Assembly: GCA_003520745.1 (NCBI GenBank)
Contig: DOUE01000015.1
Coordinates: forward strand, 57,620-86,153
Direction of reading: 5' to 3'
DNA from: Erysipelotrichaceae bacterium
GTDB lineage: Bacteria > Bacillota_I > Bacilli_A > Erysipelotrichales > Erysipelotrichaceae
Length of the DNA: 28,534 nucleotides
The number at the start of each line of letters is the position of its first letter. Position 1 is the first letter of the stretch. The position numbers and the translations under genes were made by a program. Below, piece after piece: positions 24,348-28,534 of this stretch. Under the pieces are notes generated by a model. That model saw only the letters and a program-made list of their open reading frames with translations. It was not told the origin of the DNA and did not search any database.

Positions 24348-26546
24348 TTATGTGCTTAAACGTTGTTTGATTTCTTCGTATTCCGCATCGCTCCAGTTGA
24401 ATTCGTGGCGCAGCACATGCAGCCAGCGTTTCAAGGGCGGTTCGGTTTCCCACCAATGCGGCATACGGGTTTTTGCGACCAGTTCGTCGATCTTGGCTTT
24501 TTCCGTCGGATACTTGATCCACATGTTGTAGGGGAAATCAAGCGTCAGCGGCGGACGTACGAGGTCGGTCGACGGGATGAAGAGTCCATGGGTGAGACGG
24601 ATGTCGCGGCTGGAGGTCCCGAGCAGGATCGAGAACTTCCCTTCCTCCACCGCAAATCGATGAAGCGGCTCGCAGTAATAGGCGAAGTCGCGCTGTTCAA
24701 GGATGAACGTCAAGGTGCGGGTTTCCTGCGGTTGAAGGAAGACTTTCGCGAACCGTTTCAGTTCTTTCTTCGCTTTGACTTCGTAGGATTCCTCATCGTG
24801 AAGATAGAGTTGCACCACTTCCCCGCCAAATCGGTCACTGACATTGGTGATGTCGACGTGTACGACGATTTTCCCGTCACTAAGGTAGCGGTCGTCGACA
24901 TGCAGATTCGTCAGTGCGAAGGTTGAATAGCTCAAACCGTGGCCGAAAGGATAGGCGACCGGAAGTTCACGGGTATCGTAATGGCGATATCCCGTCAAGA
25001 TCCCTTCCTGATAGACGACTTCGTCCTTGATGCCGGGGAAGTTGAGGTAGGCCGGGGTGTGTTCGATTTGGATCGGGAAGGTCTCGCTGAGTTTCCCCGA
25101 GGGGTTCGCTTTCCCAAACAGGATGTCGGCGATCGCTTGACCGGAAGCCGATCCCAAAAACCAAGCCTCGACGATCGCGCGGGAAGACGCCTCGATCGCT
25201 CGTGTCGCGACGGCAGCGCCGTTGTTGAGGACGACGACCAGGTTCGGATTGACTTTCGCCACTTCTTCGATCAGACGACGGTGTCCGTCGGGCAGTTCGA
25301 TCGTCCAGCGGTCATAACCTTCGGATTCCATTCTCGACGTCGTTCCGGCGAAAAGAACGACCTTGTCCGCGTTTTTTGCAACTTCGAGCGCTTCGCGCAG
25401 TAAATCATCGCTGGTTTCTTCTTCGTCGTATCCGCCGGCATAACTGACATCCGCATAGTAACGTAGCGCTTCGAGCGGTTTTTCGACTTTATAGGCAAGA
25501 CAGTAGGAACTTCCGCCGCCGTTATAACGGACTTTGTCATCGGCGAATCGCCCGATGACCCCGAGTTTGATCCCGGGTTCTAGCGGAAGGATGCCGTCGT
25601 TCTTCAAGAGGACGATGGCTTCACCGGCCACCTGTTGGGCGAAGGCATGGTTCTTATCCAGATCCAAGGCATAGGTTTTCTTGTTGTCTTGGACACGTTG
25701 GATCAAACGCAGGCAGTTGCGCACATGGTCGTCCAAGGTTTCCATCGTGATTTCCTGTTTTTCGACCGCGTTGCGTAAGCGGTCGTCGATTTCCACTTTC
25801 CCGGGCATTTGGATGTCCAGGCCATGTTTGATGGATTCGATCTTGTCGTTGACCGCCCCCCAGTCGGAGACGACGATCCCGTCATAGCCCCATTCCTTAC
25901 GTAGGATGTCGATCAGGATCTCGGGGTTTTCACATCCGTACTTGCCGTTGATCCGGTTGTAGGAAGCCATGATCGTCCACGGGTTGGCTTCTTTGACGGC
26001 CATTTCAAACGGAAGCAGGTAGATTTCGCGCATGGTGCGTTCGTCGACCTTGGAACTGATGAACAGGCGGCTGGTCTCTTGTTCGTTGGCGATGAAGTGT
26101 TTCATCGAGGTTCCGACCCCCGTGCTTTGGACCCCTTGGATGAAGGAAGTCGCCATGACACCGGTTAAGTAGGGATCCTCGGAATAATATTCGAAATTAC
26201 GGCCGGCCAACGGCGAGCGCTTCCCGTTGCTTCCGGGACCCAGCAAAACGTCGACACCATAGTGCCGGCATTCTTCGCCGATCACGCGGCCGACGTTGCG
26301 GATCAATTCGGGGTTGAAGGTCGCCGCCATCGCCGAGGCACAGGGGAAATTGGTGGCGGGATCCAATTCCGGTTCGCCTTCCTTGACGTTCTCGCGGTGG
26401 ACACGGATGCCATGGGGGCCGTCACAGACCCGCACGCCTGGGACTCCCAAACGTTCGACACCGTAGAAATGCCACCCGTCGCTACCTCCAAGCATCAACA
26501 ACTTCTCTTCCAACGTCATTTTTATGAGGATCGATTCGATGTCCAT
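24348..26546 (-). CDS. GH3 beta-glucosidase, cytoplasmic, with fibronectin III-like domain
   Basis: 732 residues without a signal peptide. Order: barrel domain (about 1-300) with CDGPHGIR, FEYYSEDPYL and KHFIANEQE; nucleophile Asp228 in VVSDWGAV; sandwich domain with the acid/base region ESEGYDR (Glu407/Glu409); and a fibronectin III-like domain (about 575-650). A C-terminal stretch of about 60 residues follows, ending in a helical Trp/Glu-rich tail (PHWWETEPPLKRWLHVLRHE), which is not usual for BglX-type enzymes. It cleaves terminal beta-linked glucose from imported oligosaccharides. The start at 26546 follows AATAAGGAGAACCC, which overlaps the stop of the GH16 gene, so the two form one unit. 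Confidence 0.9.
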   Translation of the reverse strand: MDIESILIKMTLEEKLLMLGGSDGWHFYGVERLGVPGVRVCDGPHGIRVHRENVKEGEPELDPATNFPCASAMAATFNPELIRNVGRVIGEECRHYGVDVLLGPGSNGKRSPLAGRNFEYYSEDPYLTGVMATSFIQGVQSTGVGTSMKHFIANEQETSRLFISSKVDERTMREIYLLPFEMAVKEANPWTIMASYNRINGKYGCENPEILIDILRKEWGYDGIVVSDWGAVNDKIESIKHGLDIQMPGKVEIDDRLRNAVEKQEITMETLDDHVRNCLRLIQRVQDNKKTYALDLDKNHAFAQQVAGEAIVLLKNDGILPLEPGIKLGVIGRFADDKVRYNGGGSSYCLAYKVEKPLEALRYYADVSYAGGYDEEETSDDLLREALEVAKNADKVVLFAGTTSRMESEGYDRWTIELPDGHRRLIEEVAKVNPNLVVVLNNGAAVATRAIEASSRAIVEAWFLGSASGQAIADILFGKANPSGKLSETFPIQIEHTPAYLNFPGIKDEVVYQEGILTGYRHYDTRELPVAYPFGHGLSYSTFALTNLHVDDRYLSDGKIVVHVDITNVSDRFGGEVVQLYLHDEESYEVKAKKELKRFAKVFLQPQETRTLTFILEQRDFAYYCEPLHRFAVEEGKFSILLGTSSRDIRLTHGLFIPSTDLVRPPLTLDFPYNMWIKYPTEKAKIDELVAKTRMPHWWETEPPLKRWLHVLRHEFNWSDAEYEEIKQRLST

Positions 26547-26555
26547 GGGTTCTCC

Positions 26556-27263
26556 TTATTGATAGATACGGATGGATTGGATCTGCAGGGTTTGCGGGAA
26601 GATGGAATCATCGATTTCACCGCCGAAGCCGCCGCCGATCGCGAGGTTGAGGATGAGGTAGTACGGCTTGTCGAAAGGCCAGGAATCCGCATAGTCTTTC
26701 TTATAAAAACAAGCTTGTTGTTTTCCATCGACTTCGAACGCGATCTTTTCGGCATCCCAATCCAACACATAATCGTGGAACGACGTGGTCACGTCGTCGA
26801 TCTTTTCAACATGTGTGATCTGCGTCTTGTCGCGATGGTTGTATTTCTTCGTATGCAGACTGAAATGGACGATGTCCTGCGTACGACCGACATGTTCCAT
26901 GATGTCGATTTCGCCGATCGCCGGCCACCCTTCATCCCCTTCCTTGACCCCCAACATCCAAATCGCCGGCCAGGTCCCTTTGCCTGCAGGCATCTTCGCC
27001 CGGATTTCGAATCGTCCGTACTGCCACGTCTTCTTGCCGCGCGTCAAAATGCGGCCGGAACTGTAATGACTCCCGTCGATTTCTTCCTTATGCGCCGTGA
27101 TTTTCAATCCATCCTCTTCGATCCGTACGTTTTTATCGGACCGGGTATAATATTGGGACTCGTTGTTCCCCCAGCTTCCTGCACCGATATCATAGGACCA
27201 GACTTCTTCATTCAGTTTCGTACCCGAAACAAACGTTTCTTCAAACACCAAGGTTCTTTCCAT
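26556..27263 (-). CDS. GH16 endo-beta-glucanase (laminarinase-like), no signal peptide
   Basis: 235 residues: only the beta-jelly-roll catalytic domain. The catalytic signature EIDIMEH holds nucleophile Glu118, Asp120 and acid/base Glu123, with the extra Met typical of laminarinases and other beta-1,3-glucanases rather than lichenases. WPAIWML, the conserved Trp-rich cleft strand, lies just before. The protein begins directly with the domain (MERTLVFEETFVSG), so it should stay in the cytoplasm, unlike most GH16 enzymes. The site before ATG 27263 is GAAGGAGGAAATCAA. First gene after the LacI-controlled promoter. Confidence 0.88.
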   Translation of the reverse strand: MERTLVFEETFVSGTKLNEEVWSYDIGAGSWGNNESQYYTRSDKNVRIEEDGLKITAHKEEIDGSHYSSGRILTRGKKTWQYGRFEIRAKMPAGKGTWPAIWMLGVKEGDEGWPAIGEIDIMEHVGRTQDIVHFSLHTKKYNHRDKTQITHVEKIDDVTTSFHDYVLDWDAEKIAFEVDGKQQACFYKKDYADSWPFDKPYYLILNLAIGGGFGGEIDDSIFPQTLQIQSIRIYQ

Positions 27264-27277
27264 TTGATTTCCTCCTT

Positions 27278-27291
27278 CGAAATCGTTTTCG
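27278..27291. promoter_or_regulatory. LacI-type operator downstream of the GH16 -10
   Basis: CGAAATCGTTTTCG is a palindrome with one mismatched pair. It lies between the -10 and the ribosome binding site, where bound protein would block transcription start. Confidence 0.6.
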
Positions 27292-27296
27292 CCCTC

Positions 27297-27324
27297 ATTA
27301 TATCATGTCGTGTAAGCGCTTCAA
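27297..27324 (-). promoter_or_regulatory. Promoter of GH16-GH3 with internal cre-like site
   Basis: Minus-strand TTGAAG (27319-27324), 16-bp spacer, TGA-TATAAT (-10 at 27297-27302). A cre-like TGTAAGCGCTTCAA (plus strand, 27311-27324; 13 of 14 positions) covers the -35 and part of the spacer. Confidence 0.78.
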
Positions 27325-27332
27325 GTAGTAAA

Positions 27333-27345
27333 GTAAACGTTTTCG
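27333..27345. promoter_or_regulatory. LacI-type operator upstream of the GH16 -35
   Basis: GTAAACGTTTTCG with the core AAACGTTT. Its centre is 54 bp from that of the downstream operator, close to five helix turns. Confidence 0.6.
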
Positions 27346-27359
27346 CTTAAAGTTCATCA

Positions 27360-27383
27360 AAAAGGAACCCGCAGGTTCCTTTT
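27360..27383. terminator. Terminator of the lacI-type gene
   Basis: A perfect 10-bp stem AAAAGGAACC/GGTTCCTTTT with a 4-nt loop, followed by TTTTTGATG on the minus strand. Confidence 0.85.
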
Positions 27384-27398
27384 CTTGATTTCGTCTGT

Positions 27399-28394
27399 TT
27401 AATCGATCTTGGAGGTCGAATCCCGCACGATCAGTTTCGTCGGGATGACGATCTTTTCTTCCACGGTTTCGTTGTTCATGCGTTTGATGAGGGTTTCGGC
27501 CAAGATCTTCCCGATCGTCTTGCGGTCTTGTTTGAGGGTGGTGAGGGCGGGATGGACATGGGCGGCAAGCTCGATGTCGTCGAACCCGACGACGGAGATG
27601 TCTTTGCCGACGACCAAATTGTGTTCGCTGATGCATCGTACCACGCCCAGTGCCGACAAGTCGCAGACGACGAAGACGGCGGTGGGGAGTTGTGGCAGTT
27701 GCAGGAGTCGGTTCATGCAATCGTAGCCGGATTGCGCGTCGTATTCCCCGGCTTCCACGACCAGGCTTTCATCATAGGGCAGACCGGCTTCCGCCAATCC
27801 CTGGCGATAGCCGTCCAGGCGTTCTTGCCCCGCGATCGAGGAGAGCGGACCGGCGATGTGGGCGATGCGGCGATGGCCGAGTTCGACCAGATGGCGTACC
27901 GCTAAGAGGCTTCCCTGACGGTTGTCGGAATAGACCAGAGGGATCGATTTATAGGGGACGTCGGTGGTGACACACTTGATGTCGCTGTCCAAGAGGGCGC
28001 GCAAGCCTTCGTCGGTGATATCCGCGGTGACCACGAACACGCCGTCGACGTTGCGCACTTGGCAACGTTTCAGATATCCGATGTCTTTCCCCGAGATGAA
28101 GACGACGTCGTAGCCCAAGGATTCGACCTTGCGTTTGAACGCTTCCAAAACACCGGAGAAGTAATTATGCTCCAGACCGATATGAAGATGCTCGGAATAG
28201 ACGATGCCGATCAGCCAGCTTCGTTTGGTACTCAGCGCGCGTGCGCTGGAGTTCGGGATGTAGCCGACTTCTTCGACGATCTTCAGAATCCGGATTTTCG
28301 TCGCTTCGCTGACTTCGGAATAATTGTTGAGAACTTTTGAAACGGTGGCGGTTGAAACGCCGGCCATTTTCGCAATATCGCGAATATCGACCAT
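27399..28394 (-). CDS. LacI-family transcriptional regulator
   Basis: 331 residues, normal length. The helix-turn-helix and hinge are complete: IRDIAKMAGVSTATVSKVLN, then a hinge helix (NSSARALSTKRS). The periplasmic-binding-like effector domain fills the rest (IGIVYSEHLHIGLEHNYF, GFDDIELAAHVHPALTT). It is likely to repress the neighbouring GH16-GH3, binding-protein and GH4 promoters and be released by a sugar from the glycan. The start at 28394 follows AAAGGGGAGTGGTTTC. Its own promoter also holds a palindrome of the same type, so autoregulation is likely. Effector unknown. Confidence 0.93.
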   Translation of the reverse strand: MVDIRDIAKMAGVSTATVSKVLNNYSEVSEATKIRILKIVEEVGYIPNSSARALSTKRSWLIGIVYSEHLHIGLEHNYFSGVLEAFKRKVESLGYDVVFISGKDIGYLKRCQVRNVDGVFVVTADITDEGLRALLDSDIKCVTTDVPYKSIPLVYSDNRQGSLLAVRHLVELGHRRIAHIAGPLSSIAGQERLDGYRQGLAEAGLPYDESLVVEAGEYDAQSGYDCMNRLLQLPQLPTAVFVVCDLSALGVVRCISEHNLVVGKDISVVGFDDIELAAHVHPALTTLKQDRKTIGKILAETLIKRMNNETVEEKIVIPTKLIVRDSTSKID

Positions 28395-28427
28395 GAAACC
28401 ACTCCCCTTTTGTGCTATTACGATAAC

Positions 28428-28465
28428 ATCATAACATAAAGAAGGATTTCACGAAAAGGTTTTCG
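28428..28465 (-). promoter_or_regulatory. Promoter and operator of the lacI-type gene
   Basis: An extended -10 (TGT-TATGAT at 28428-28433) is seen with a poor -35 region (TTTCGT, 28451-28456). The palindrome CGAAAAGGTTTTCG (28452-28465) covers that -35 region. The centre is GG/CC rather than CG. Confidence 0.5.
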
Positions 28466-28534
28466 AAAGAATTGGTATTTTTTTCCATGTTACCAAAAAA
28501 AGCGTAATTAATGAAGAAGTCAACGATTTGTAGA

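Noticed and set aside
26262..27350. 362-codon open frame on the plus strand
   Set aside because: It runs antisense through GH3, GH16 and their promoter region, so it cannot be a single gene with sensible signals.
28471..28495. Inverted repeat TTGGTA/TACCAA upstream of the lacI-type gene
   Set aside because: Only 6 bp and AT-rich, with no T-run or promoter link; not better than chance.
1..28534. Code 4 (TGA as Trp), as in mycoplasmas
   Set aside because: TGA ends several genes exactly at ATGA overlaps with the next start, and no long gene contains an internal TGA.
1..28534. CRISPR arrays, insertion sequences, tRNA or rRNA genes
   Set aside because: No spaced direct repeats, transposase frames or tRNA-like cloverleaf sequences were seen. 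The GGATCACCTCCTT at 14240-14252 resembles a 16S 3' end but is only a Shine-Dalgarno site on the other strand.

Overview
This looks like one chromosomal stretch of a Gram-positive-type (low-GC lineage, Bacillota or Mycoplasmatota) bacterium. The sequence itself is only moderately GC-rich. Supporting signs are AGGAGG-type ribosome binding sites before nearly every gene, lipoprotein signal peptides with a lipobox Cys, LacI-type and cre-like operators, -35/-10 promoters with 16-17 bp spacers, and no outer-membrane genes. TGA acts as a stop codon, seen in several ATGA stop/start overlaps, so the code is table 11. An Acholeplasma-like or Izemoplasma-like relative is possible, but that is inference.

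Left part (1-8110), housekeeping. On the minus strand: the N-terminal part of an ABC exporter, cut by a TGA at the window edge; an EetA/EetB-like pair (NusG domain II protein and Gx transporter family protein) with a 26-residue ORF coupled behind it; an arginase; a KtrB-KtrA potassium uptake pair; and an OsmC-family thiol peroxidase. On the plus strand: a COG2509-type FAD-dependent dehydrogenase and adenylosuccinate synthetase (purA). The purA promoter lies directly in front of a terminator-like hairpin.

Right part (8074-28534), a carbohydrate-use locus entirely on the minus strand. It is transcribed from right to left: LacI regulator; GH16 endo-glucanase and GH3 beta-glucosidase, both without signal peptides; a solute-binding lipoprotein with its own promoter and terminator; then one very tight run of nine genes. 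That run is GH4, a 969-residue lipoprotein with a solute-binding module at its C-terminus, permease pair A, a beta-propeller/TPR/Yip1 membrane protein, a large DUF5696-like exported protein, permease pair B, and a GH3 exo-glucanase lipoprotein. It ends at a bidirectional terminator shared with purA.

Working model (inference). The GH3 lipoprotein, and perhaps the DUF5696 protein, trims a glucose-containing glycan outside the cell. Two solute-binding proteins and two permease pairs import the oligosaccharides, using an ATPase encoded elsewhere. GH16, cytoplasmic GH3 and GH4 finish the job inside. The LacI protein is likely to bind GAAAACG-type palindromes found at all four promoters of the locus, and three of these promoters also carry a TGTAAGCG-type cre-like site. 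The propeller/TPR/Yip1 protein and the DUF5696 protein have no assigned function and are the best candidates for a poorly described system.
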